A stretch of DNA of 64,000 nt, from assembly GCA_965112735.1 (NCBI GenBank), contig OZ218956.1, positions 2,170,001 through 2,234,000 of the forward strand, in the 5' to 3' direction. Of this stretch, positions 33,452 through 44,500 are shown piece after piece. Both the position numbers and the translations under genes were made by a program. Position 1 is the stretch's first letter, and each line of letters starts with the position of its first letter. The DNA comes from Phaeosaccion multiseriatum. Taxonomy: Eukaryota > Ochrophyta, other classes. The notes beneath the pieces were generated by a model that made no database searches, was not told where the DNA came from, and was given only the letters and a program-made list of their open reading frames with translations.

Positions 33452-35844
33452 TCACGCCTCGTCTTCTTCTGCTCGGCCCTCGGCCCCGAACAGCCCCACC
33501 TCCATCTCTCGCACCACCCTGGGCAACCACTCCAACGCGTGCACGGCGCTCATGCTGCGGCGGCGGCCGCTCTGCTCGCTTCTCGGCAGAGAATACACGC
33601 TCTGGGCGTGACCTTGAACCTGAGCCTGAGCCTGACACTGACCACCCTCGTCCCTCCGGCCTCTGCTGCTGCTGCTGCTGCTGCTGTGCTCTTCATCGGC
33701 CTGTCCGATGTAGAAGGCACCCCATGTGGCCTGTTTCACCATACCACAGGCCCAGAAGGCAGCCCACAACATCATGTCATCTCGTTCTTCTTGTTCTCCT
33801 TCTCCTCCTTGGGCTGCTGCTGCGGCGGCTGCTGCTTGTCGTTGAATGGCTGCCCAAGCGAGAGTGGTGGCCATGCTTCCCGACAGCACGTCCCCCAACC
33901 CTCCACAGCGCTTGAGCCCCCCCGGGGACGTGTTGACGAGCACCTTACGGCCGTCGCTGATAACGTCGTTGCCCCCCTTGAGCACGATGATTACGTTGCC
34001 CAACAAGGAGGAGAGTTCCTTCACGTCGGAGGGAGAGCCTGCAGGACAGGACAGACGGAGGAGCAAGGCAAAGCAGGGCAAAGCACCCGTTGTGTCAGGC
34101 ACACGCACACACGCACGCACAGCAGCAACACACGCACACACAATGCTCGTAAGAGACAAGGCTGGAGTTTCGTTGTTCCCACACGAACCACTGCCTTCCA
34201 CTGCCTTCCGTCTGCTCCCGCGTGCCTTCCACTGCCTTCTCCCGTTACCTTCCGACTTGCGCGTCTCAAAAGCGCCCCACAGGCGCTGAAACTCCACAAT
34301 GTTGGGTGTCAGGACGGCCTTCTCATAGCCCTGACAGAAGCAAGACAGACAGAGACAGGCAGATACACAAAGAGAGAGAGAATAGGTAGAAAGAGGTAGA
34401 GAGAGAGACGGTTGCAGAGCAGCAGCAGCAGTGTCAGAACCGAGCCCGCCACACACAAAGGAATGCACGTTGTTGTACAGGAGGACAACGGAGTGCAGTG
34501 AGTGCGACAGAGACACTCCTTACCGAGACGATGTCCGGGCGTTTGGAGAGCAAGAATAACGCGTCCGCGTCAAACACAAGAGGCAGCGACCTTTCCCGCG
34601 CAAGTTGCACCACCTGCGCCGCCGGCAGTGAAGCAGTAAGTCAGCAAGTGGGCCAGTCCGTGAGTGGGACGGAGGGCAGAGGCAGAGCAGTAAGGGGTTC
34701 CAGGCGGAGCAGGAACATCAGCGGGGGGCAGGGACTCTCGCTCTTCCGTTTCGCACACATGCCAGGCAAGTCCCCAACCACCCCACACCAGCACCTCACA
34801 CCACGCAGAGAGCCTCGCCAAGGGACAAAACACACCGCTATGTGTTGCCAGGTGTAGGTGTAGGTGTAGGTGTGGGTGTGTGTGTATGCGTGTGCATGTG
34901 TGTGCTTCCTACTCTTCTGACCTTCTCGACGGCCTTGAAGACAGTTTCGTCTCTTCCCAGACCGGGCCCGATGACCAGGGAGTGCAGCTTGGGCAGCAGA
35001 TCCCCAACCTTGCCCACCATCTGCTGCACCGCCTGCTCCTTTCCCCCAGGCCACTCGGCATCGTAGACAGGCGTGACCTGCACGGGGTCATGCGTGTACG
35101 CGTGGATGCGGTGGGTTGGCAGTTTTGCAGCGTACACGCTTCTGGTAAACCGACACTGTGACCTCCTCTCTTTGTACACACCCAAGAAGGGTCAAGTCTA
35201 TGTCTACCAATGTACTGCCTCCGCAAACAGAGGACGCATCTGGCCTTGGCATTTTAAGCTCCACCCCTTCCCTCCGGCCGCCGCGGATGTATGCAGCAAC
35301 ATAAAGCACCGCGACAACGTCGCCCAGCCCCCTTCTCCATTCCCTCTGCCTTGCTCACCATGAGCTCGGGGCTGTACCCTTTGATTGCCGGGGCTGCCTG
35401 CGCCGCAGTAAGCACATAGGAGAGATCGGCCCCTACCCGAAGCGCCGCCATGGCTGCAAAATAAGGAGCGCCTGTGTAGTCGGGCGAGCCGCCGAGGACG
35501 GCCACACGCCCCTGACTGCCCTTGTGGTCCGCCTCCGTCATCTCTGGGATGAGGCGGCGGAGGGAGCTGCGCATGAGGGCGAGCGAAGCCGCGTCGGGAG
35601 GTTGGCTGGGGTCTGGAGACCCCAACTCGATGACTTCCTGGTCAGCTAATCTTCGTGTTGGTACCGCTGCTGCTGCCGTTGCTGCTGTCACTGCTGCCGC
35701 TGCTGCTGCCGGTGCTGGGGGGAGGGTGTTGAAGCAATTGGAAACGTTGTGTGCGAGTTATTGTTTAAAGAGGAAGCGAAGGGACAGAGAGGGGAAGTGG
35801 GCATGTTGGAAGTGAGGCTTCGACGTACTTGTTTGGAGCCACAT
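33452..35844 (-). CDS. NAXD: NAD(P)H-hydrate dehydratase (ADP/ATP-dependent)
   Basis: Metabolite-repair enzyme: dehydrates the S form of damaged NAD(P)H hydrate back to NAD(P)H using ATP or ADP; works with NAXE epimerase (not in this window). Exons (minus): 35844-35829, 35714-35359, 35077-34922, 34613-34524, 34330-34249, 34038-33452; phases agree, 428 residues. Seen: GRVAVLGGSPDYTGAPYFAA, ALRVGADLSYV, LVIGPGLGRDE, PLVFDADALFLL, VLTPNIVEFQRL, VIIVLKGGNDVIS, and the nucleotide-binding CGGLGDVLSG near the end of the fold (canonical GxGD type). Ser- and Gln-rich low-complexity insertions follow ([18 protein letters not shown]), then an acidic tail. The first exon is only 16 nt (MWLQT); it fits phase and donor GTACGT but is less certain than the rest. 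No clear targeting peptide. Confidence 0.9.
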
Positions 35845-36147
35845 TCTCCTCCCCAAGGATTGCGAAGGAGCCCACGCGAAGGCCAAGATGGACGAGTGGC
35901 CTACTGTCGACACTAAAGTACTGCTAAGGCCTATCATTAGAAGGAGAGAGAGAGAGGGAGAAGGAGAGAGAGAGAGAGAGGGAGAGGAGAGAAAAAAAAA
36001 AAAAAAAAAAAGTCTAGTAAGTCATTAACTCGACATTCAATATTCAATGTCGATTTCCCGCTCATGCTGGTGCCTTCATTTTTTCATTTTTGGTAACAAT
36101 TGCGAGTGAAGGACACGATAACGATAATAGGTTGGGGCTAAAGAAAG
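35845..36147. promoter_or_regulatory. Divergent promoter region, NAXD / CYP97
   Basis: 303 bp between head-to-head starts, with a GA-rich block (35940-35992) running into about 20 consecutive As (35991-36011). No defined box was seen. Confidence 0.4.
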
Positions 36148-37155
36148 ATGAAGTCTGCTGCAGCTGCTGCTTGTTCTGCTGCTTTCGTATTGTCCGGCCA
36201 GCCGGTGAAGACCCTGGCCTTCTGTCCATCAACAAGCAGTCCAGGCTCATTCCATGGTAAGACAGCTGCAGAGGCCTCCTTTGATCGGTCAGAAGCAGGG
36301 TTTCACAGAGAAGCCTTACAGGAGTCGGCACGCCCTGGATGAGGAACATGGAGCATTTGGTTGCAGCATTGGACGAAGCAAGACGGAGGAGCTGACAGAG
36401 GGAGCGTTGATACACCCTTTGTCTTTTTGCTGTTCCCCCATGTCCGCTGTCCATGCTCGTGTGTGCACCCGTTGCCTTATGTGGACCAAGGCTCGACTAT
36501 CCGACAAGGGCAAGGGCACTCAGGGAGCAGGAGTAGCGCTGGCAGCTGGCAGGCTAGGGGCGGCAGCAGCGGTGCGAGGAGACACTCCAATGGCATGAAG
36601 ATGGAGGTGTTTGAAGGAAACCCCGCGGGCAAGTGGGTGTGGGCCAACATGTGGGACCTACCTCTCTTTCGGTGAGGACTAAGTTGCGGGCATGCATCCA
36701 GTCTCAAAACCCCTTCACCTCCATCCCTCCTCACACATACCCTCCTCAACATTTTTTTTTTTGGTGTTCCTCAAACACACTTTTACTCGCTGATATACGC
36801 ATAACGGACGGACGGGGGCGCTCACTCCACCCACTGCAGGAAAGGGCAGTCTGGGGAACCGTGTCTGTTTGGGGATATGGCCGAGGTGTTTCGGACCAAC
36901 ATTGAGCAGATATACGGGGACGAAGACAGCGTGGACGGTTGCCCCCTGGCCGAGGGGGAGATCGCGGGCCTCAGCGACGGTTCCATGTTCCTGGGCCTGC
37001 AATCGTACTACAAGGAGGTGTGTGAGAGAGAGGAGAGGGTTGTGTCTTGTTTATGTGTATGTCAACAAAATGCCGGCCCGGAAAAGCCTACCATCAAGTG
37101 CCCCACGCTGCTGCTGCTGCTACTACTATACCTCTTGCTACTTGTACTGTTATTT

Positions 37156-37195
<40 letters not shown>

Positions 37196-37995
37196 CGCTA
37201 CTACTCCTGCTACTCCTGCTTCTTCTACTACTACCAACTACTACTACTACTTCTACCACAACTACAGCTTCTCTTACCACGCTACCTCTCCTATCTCTCG
37301 GTTTCCGCTTCGCCGTGTCGTTCTCGTCCCCTCCTCTCCCCTCCTTAGTTCGGGCCTGCCTACAAGCTGTGCTTCGGGCCCAAGTCCTTCATCGTGGTTT
37401 CCGACCCCGTCATGGCCAAGCACATCCTCAAGGACAACGCCACTGCTTACGACAAGGGCGTACTCGCTGAGATCCTAGAGCCCATCATGGGGAAGGTATG
37501 TAGAAGTGGAATTGTGTACGTGTGTGTATGTATGTGTATAATGTTTGGTGTGCATTTGCGCGTGTCCGTGGGTGTCAACCCAACCAATCACCAACTATTC
37601 CAATCCTCTATTTCATTATACATGTATGTATCCAGGGCCTCATCCCTGCCGACCCGGAAACATGGAAGACCCGGCGCCGAGCCATTGTGCCCGGCTTCCA
37701 CAAGGCCTGGCTCGAGCGCATGATAGACTTGTTCGCCGATTGCGCAGACGTGCTCACGGCCAAGGCAAGCACCTACGCCAACTCGGGGAAGCCCCTGGAG
37801 ATGGAGAGTCAGTTCTGCAGCGTCACGCTCGACATCATCGGCAAGAGCATCTTCAACTACGACTTTGGCAGCGTCACCAACGAGGTACGATGGGTTGGGC
37901 AGTGCTTGCTTGCTCCGTGTTTTGAGTTTTTTTTTTTTTGGCTGTCAATCAGTCTTTTGTTAGGCAGACAATCAGTCAAGTCAGTCAGTCAGTCA

Positions 37996-38028
<33 letters not shown>

Positions 38029-40566
38029 ACAGTCAGTCAGTCAGTCAGTCAGTCAGTCAGTCAGTCAGTCAGCCAATCAGTCAGTCAGTCAGACAGTCAG
38101 TCAGTCAGTCGGTCAGTCGATGACCGATCTAAAGATGGCCATGCGGATTGGAACGGAACGAAAGCCTCCGCCTAACCCCATGCGTCCCTTCCATATGACT
38201 AACACCCCTCCCCTTCGTCTCCCTCGTCTCCGTCTCTGTGGCCTCTGGTGCCTTTCCTCTCTGCCTCCTGCTCTGCTGTGCTCTGCTGTGCTCTGCTGTG
38301 CTCTGCTGTGCTCTGCTGTGCTCTGCTGTCCTGTCTGTGTGCTGTGTGTGCGTGCGTGCGCGCCTCAGTCGCCCGTGATCAAGGCCGTGTACAGCGTCCT
38401 GAAGGAGGCGGAGCACCGGTCACAGACGCCAGCTCCTTACTGGAACATCCCTCTGGCGAACCAACTCGTGCCCCGCTTGAGGAAATTCAACGCGGATATG
38501 AAGATGCTCAATGAGGTGGGAGGGGCACACGCGCGCGCGCGCGCGCACACACACACAGAGAGAGAGAGACAGAGAGAGAGAGGGAGGAGACAGAGAGAGT
38601 CTCAAGGAGAGACGCACGCACACACACACACACACACCGGGGCCGCGGGAGGGAGGAGATGGCAATAGATGTGTGCTGTGCTTGTAGTGCTCCCAGACTC
38701 ACTCGCCCACTCACGCACGCACGCCACCCCCCCTGATGATGTCTCTCGTCCCCTCCTTGGGCACCCCCCCCCCCCCCCCTACCTCCCTCCTTCAGGTGTT
38801 GAATGAGCTCATCAACAACGCGTTCAGCTCCAGAGAGGAGACGGACTTGGAGGATCTGCAGAACAGGAATTACGACAAGGTGAGTCACAGTCAGCAGAGA
38901 GCCCCATCCACTGCCATCCACTGCCATCCACTGCCATCCATCCCATCGATCTATTGCCATCCCTCACCCATCCAGCTCGAGCCCCATTCCAGCCCCGCTC
39001 CGGCCGGAGCCTCACTCCGAAGCCCGACCTACCATTTTTACGATACCCCTATACTGCCATCTCACCACCACCCCTGCCGTGTCTTGCCATCCCATTGCTT
39101 AGGTAAAGGACGCGTCCATGCTCCGCTTCCTTGTGGACCTCCGCGGAGAAGAGGCCACCGGCAAGCAGCTGAGGGACGACCTCATGACCATGCTCATCGC
39201 AGGCCACGAGACCACAGCAGCGGTGCTCACCTGGGCCTTGTTTGAACTGGCGCAGAACAGGAGGGTCATGGAGAAGGCGCAAGAGGAGGTGGGTGGGGTG
39301 GATGGCTTGAGTAGGGGCCGGGGAGTGTAGTGTACAGTTTTCCTTGTCGGTGTGTGTTTCCTCTTCACTTCTCCCCTCCCTCTCCTCACCTCCCTCCCTC
39401 CCTCCCTCCCTCCCTCCCTCCCTCCCTCCCTCCCTTCCCCCCTCCTTCCCTCACCTCCCTCCCTCCCCTCCCCTCTCCTCTCTTGTGGTGGATGCTCTTC
39501 ACTAACCAATGAAATACTATTCACTAACCAAAGGTCGACCGAGTGCTGGGAGGTGCCCGGCCCGACTTGGCCGCCATCAAGGAGATGAAGTACGTCCGCC
39601 TCATCATCGCCGAGAGCCTGCGCATGTACCCAGAGCCGCCGCTTCTCATCCGCCGCTGCAGAGTCGCCGACGAACTGCCCCAGGGGTCCTGCAATGTGCG
39701 TGCGTGCGTGCGTGCGAGCGTGCGTGGGTGGGTGGGGTGATGGGTAGGGTGAATGGGGTGGGTGAGTGAGTGGGTGGGTGGGTGGCCTGAGTCTAGCTAA
39801 GCTCGTGGCAGACACCGTCCGAGGGCTTGAGTTGTTTCCGCAGAGAGGAGGAGGATAAAGAGAAGAGACCCCAGGTTTTGCCACACAGCGTGCGTGTACG
39901 CCAATTGTGATTGGAAACTGTCTGACCTACAGGTAGAAGACCTCCCTTCCTTTCCTGCCCTGCCCTGCTCTGCCCTCTCACCCTCTCTCACCCCCTTCTT
40001 CTCCCTCTCTCACCCCCTCCCTCTCCCTCCGTCCCTCCCAACCTCAGTTCAACCCCAAGATCCCCCGTGGGGCGGACATTTTCCTCGCCCTGTACAACAT
40101 CCACCGGTCGCCGGAGTACTGGAAAGACCCGGACGTCTTCGAGCCTGAGCGTTTCACCAAGCCCTTCGAGAACGCCGGAGTCAAGGACTGGAACGGATAC
40201 GACCCATCCAACTTGGATACGCAGCTCTACCCTAATGAAGTCACCAGTGACTTCTCCTACCTGCCCTTTGGTGGCGGCCAGCGCAAGTGTGTGGGCGATC
40301 AGTTTGCGCTCATGGAAGCGACGGTTACATTATCCATGCTGCTGCAGAAGTACGACTTCAAGTTGGATTGCCTGCCGGAGGAGGTGGGGATGTACACGGG
40401 GGCAACGATTCACACCAAGAATGGGCTGCCGATGATAGTGACCAAGAGGGAAGGTGTGCCGGAGGCCGTGGAAAGGCCGGCGGGCGGTCGACATGCAGAT
40501 GGTGAGACAGCTGACATACAAGTGGGTGTGCCGGTGGGTGAGGTGCCCGATACAGAAAAGGTGTAG
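36148..40566 (+). CDS. CYP97: CYP97-type cytochrome P450 (carotenoid hydroxylase), plastid-targeted
   Basis: Probable carotene ring hydroxylase of the xanthophyll pathway in the plastid. Exons: 36148-36256, 36524-36671, 36840-37017, 37349-37495, 37636-37884, 38369-38515, 38796-38879, 39103-39288, 39534-39695, 40048-40566; all phases match, 642 residues. Seen: signal peptide ending [11 protein letters not shown] and a Ser/Gly/Arg transit part (A|F bipartite plastid presequence); [24 protein letters not shown]-helix motif [15 protein letters not shown]; oxygen-binding AGHETTAA (~387); ExxR as ESLRMYP (~443); PERF (~503); heme loop [10 protein letters not shown] with Cys about 551. The F..GP..F, VVSDP and LIPADPE segments fit CYP97. 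Exon 2's acceptor was chosen by phase. Introns hold CTA, CAGT, CTCTGCTGTG and CA repeats. Confidence 0.92.
37977..38118 (+). repeat. (CAGT)n microsatellite in CYP97 intron 5
   Basis: Tandem CAGT/CAGA units. The same intron continues into a second array of 10-bp CTCTGCTGTG units at about 38271-38330. Confidence 0.9.
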
Positions 40567-41347
40567 AGAGGGATGGGTGGATGGATGGATGGGTGGGTGG
40601 ATGGATGGATGGATAGATTGATGGAGAGATAAATGGAAGATCTTGCTCGAGGGCAGGCCAGACCCCACCCACCCACCCGGCCGCCCGTGTCAGATCTGTT
40701 CTGCTCTTTTCTATGTACGTATTATACCGTTATATATCCGAAGCTTCTTATTTGCTTGGGAGACACGCAAAACTTTTGACGGATTCAGTGGCGTGCTTTG
40801 GTATCTGGAGCCCGCCTGCCTGCCTGTCTGCCTGCCTGCCTGCTGATGGACGGACGAGAGTGTGCTCACTTTTTTTTTCTCTGTGGGGGTGGGTCTAATT
40901 TAAGCCTTTAGGCCTGACTCATGCCACTCCGATGCCATGGGAGACACGTCTCATGCAAAGGGTGTGTATGTTAAACCTCGGCATGAAACGGCATGAGGGG
41001 GGGAACCAACCAACTATCCAACCAACCAACAAACACCACCAAACAATAAAACAAATCAATAAATCAATCCTCCCTGCTCCACCCACAGCATGCCACACGT
41101 GGACGTTTTCTCCCTCTCCTCTTTGTGTATTATTCTTACTTAATTAAAAGATATGTGTTATAACGATGTACATGTATCAACAAAACTTTCCCGCTTGCGT
41201 CGACATATCCCCGTCCCTAAGCAAATCGCTTGGTCCTCCCCACCGCATTTCCGTCTGCAACAACTTCCCTCTCTCTGCTTACCCAATATCATTCTTCTCT
41301 GCTTGCCCGGTGCCCTCTGCACAGCTGTTTCATACCCCCCCCCTCCC
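40567..41347. other. Convergent intergenic region downstream of CYP97
   Basis: Contains a GGAT-rich tract just after the CYP97 stop (40570-40620), CTGC repeats near 40820 and an AATAAA at 41045 that could serve polyadenylation. No ORF is called. Confidence 0.5.
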
Positions 41348-41512
41348 TCAGTACGTCGAGGAGTCCGAGCCATCCTGCTCCTCATCATCCTCGTCCTCCA
41401 GCGGGGCTCCATCGCGGGGCTTCCCGCATGTCTCGCACGTGAGCTTGCGGGAAGCGCTGTTCGGGAACCCGCAGGGCACACAAATCCACACTTTCTTGCC
41501 TCGTTTCGCCCC
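41348..41512 (-). other. In-frame C-terminal extension encoding a RanBP2-type zinc finger
   Basis: Directly after the TAA stop of the minus-strand gene (41513-41515), the same frame continues 54 codons to TGA at 41348. It encodes KKVWICVPCGFPN...LTCETCGKPRD, i.e. Trp-x-Cys-x2-Cys-x3-Asn-x7-Cys-x2-Cys, a RanBP2-type zinc finger like the one at the exon A/B junction of the same gene, followed by an acidic tail. It could be a spliced exon, a readthrough product or a stranded remnant. Confidence 0.55.
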
Positions 41513-44500
41513 TTAGGCCCTCTTCTTCGCCCCTGTCCCTGCCACGGGCGCTTTGGACGGCTGCGACGGCCTCTTGCGCTTAGAGCCTGACGCTGGCTCC
41601 TCCTCCTCTTCCTCCTCCTCCTCGTTCCCGTTCTCCTTCTCCTGCTGGGCTAACGAAGCTTCAAGAGCCCGCCTTAGGTTCTCGTCCTCATCCCCCTCCC
41701 CCCCATCTTCACAATAATCGGCCCTCTTTGCCGCCGACCGCCTCGGTCTGGGCCCCTTTGGCACCAGGCGTGACCCTCTGCTGGTCGAAGCCGCTCCGTC
41801 TGAACCCTCACCATCCTCATCGCCATCTCCTGAAGATGACTCTGACTCTGACTCCGACTCCGATTCGCTGCCCCTGTCCCGTCTGTTCCTGGGTGCTGCT
41901 GCCTTGCCCGCTGGTGCCTTCCCCGCTGGTGCCTTCCCTGCTGCTGCCTTCCCTGCTGCTGCTCGTTTCTTGGTCGCCTTCGGCACCACCGGACCTTTCC
42001 GCGGAGGAGTCGTGGGAGGAGGAGGGGCGAACTTGGTCCGCTTTCTCCTGTCCTCTGCGCGAGCGGCAGCGTCGCTCACATCGCTCCCCTCGCTATCGCT
42101 GTCCTCCTCTTCATCGGACGGCGGCGCTGACACGTTGGGCTTGGTAGCGCCCGCATTCCGAGCGAACACTGCCGTGGTGTGCAAGTTGCTCGCGTCCTTG
42201 GCCTTCGCCTTGCCTGCCTCTTTGCCCTTGGCCTTGCTCGCCTCCTCCTTCCCCTTCGTTGGCGCCTTGGGTGCTGGTCGCTCTGCCTTCTTGGTAGCGG
42301 GGGCAGCAGCAGCAGGCTTCTTTGCTCCCTTCAGCACCGGCGCCTTTTGAACGGCAATCTTCGTTCGGCTTCTTCGATCTGCTACTGTCGCCTCATCGTC
42401 ACTCAACTCCTCCGAAGATTCCGAAGAAGAAGAGTCCGAAGACGAGGCAGCCTGCGCATTGGACGCCTGCTTAGCCTTGGCCTTGAGGGGGTGCTTGGCC
42501 TTGGACGAAGGCCCATTGGCCGCCGCTTGCTTGGGCTTGAATGTAGACTTGGACGAAGAAGAACCACCCCCACCTGTAGCTTTCCCACCCCTCGCCCTGC
42601 TCGCTGCTGTGTCGGACTCCTCGTCAGAGCTCTCCTCTTCACTAGTCGAGGTTTCACTATCTCTACCTGCTCCTCCTCCTCCTGCTGCTCCCGCCGCCGT
42701 CGTCGTTCTCTTGTTCGTCTTGTCACCCTGACCCTTGGTGCCCTGCTGGCGCCCTTTCGAGCCTTGCCCAGGCTGCCCAACCGGGGGCGACGGCTTTGCG
42801 CTGTTTGCCTTTGCCTTCGCTTGCTGCTTCCCCTTGGCCTTGCTCGTCTTCACCCCCGGCTCTGCCTCTTCCTCCTCATCTTCAAAATCCGAGTCATCGT
42901 CGCTCGGGCCAGCGCTGCTCTTCTCACTGCCGGCGTCCTGCTCCGAGCGGCCCACCTTCGCCGTGGTCTTTGCCGTGGGCTTTGGCTTTGCCTTAGCCTT
43001 AGCCTTTGGCGTAGGCTTGGGCTTGACTTTCCCTACCGAGGAAGCAGCAGCGGAGGCGGAAGCGGAGACCTTCTTCTTGCTTGCCTTGGCGGTCCCGGCT
43101 GGAAGGGCTTTGGCGGCAGCGGCTGAGGTGGGGAGAGCTTTCGCGGTGCCGCTCGCAGACCCCGCAGAGGGAGCGGGAGTCTTGGCACCAGAAATCCTCT
43201 TGCGAAAGAGGGCTGCCTTGGGTTCGGCAGACTCTGACACCTGAATGGCTCCACCGCTATTGCCACCACCACCACTGCCACCGCCACCGCCGCTTACACT
43301 CTTGCCCCCCTGTCCCTGCCCCTGCCCGACGCTGGCCTTTGCCGTGTTACCAGCGGTCTTGCTTCGCGCTCGTGCGTGGTTGCGCTCAGCATCTCCGTTG
43401 CTACTACTGTCGCTTTCGCTGTCACTGCTCTCGCTGCTGTCACTGCTAACACTAACGCTGTCGCTACCGCGAGGCCCCCCAGCCCCGCCAGCCCCGCCTC
43501 TCCTCGTAGGTCCTGAAGCACCAACCGCAGCAGCAGGAGCTGTGGCAGCAACACGACTCCGCTTACGCACCGAGCTGGAGTCGTCAGCATCATCATCACT
43601 GTCACTCGAAGAAGAGCTTCCAATCTCCACAACATAAGATGAAGCTACTGCAGCTTTCTTTCCGCGCGAACCGCCCCCCTTGCCGTGGGCGCCCGTCCTG
43701 CCCGCCCCTGCTGCTGCTGCTGCTGCTGATGATGATGATGCTGCTGCGGGTGCATCAGCCCCTCCCCGCCCCCCACTGCGAGCGCTGGCGGAATCGAGAA
43801 GCTGGGGCACGTCTGAAGAAGGCGGCGCGAATCGTTTCGGGGGCTTGGAGGCACGGCTGGACGGGCCTCTCGGCTTGCTCTCCCCACACATTGAGCACGA
43901 GGACCGTTTCGCCTAAGGCCACATCAAGGGAAGACAGAGAGAGGGTGGGAGAGAGAAGAGAGAGAACAGAGAGAGGGTGGGAGAGAACGAACAGAGAGAG
44001 AGAGAGAGAGAGAGAGACAGCACACCATGAAGGTTAATGTCAACAAACCGGGCACAGTGCGAGGAGGGGATGGAGGGGGGTTGACGTCAAAGGGCAAGAA
44101 TGCGTCTTGACCTACATTGTTAAAGAAAGTGCACTTGCCACAGCTCCACTGCACAGGGGAAGACGACGCCACAGCTGAAGATGAAGACCCCCCCCCTGCC
44201 GAGGAAGAAGGACAAGAAGACGCCCCGCCTGCACCCTTGGAACGAGGTCTCCCCCTCTTCCGCTTCTCAGGGGCGGCAGGGGCGGAAGACTTTGCTTCCG
44301 GTGCTTTCCCTCCTCCCGGAGGGGCTGGCGAGGCAGACGTCGCAGCCACCTTGTTGTCGCCCTTGTTGGTGTTGTTGTTGCTGCCCTTCTCCTCTTGCGT
44401 TTCCACGAACTGCACTTCATCTTCTTCCTCCTTTTCCTCTTCCGTTTCCCCCCTGTGCTCTCCCTCTCCCTTCTCCTCTCCCTCCCCATGGTGCTGCTGC

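Noticed and set aside
40567-41347. Small plus-strand ORFs after CYP97
   Set aside because: No start support or domain; part of the sequence is antisense to the zinc-finger extension.
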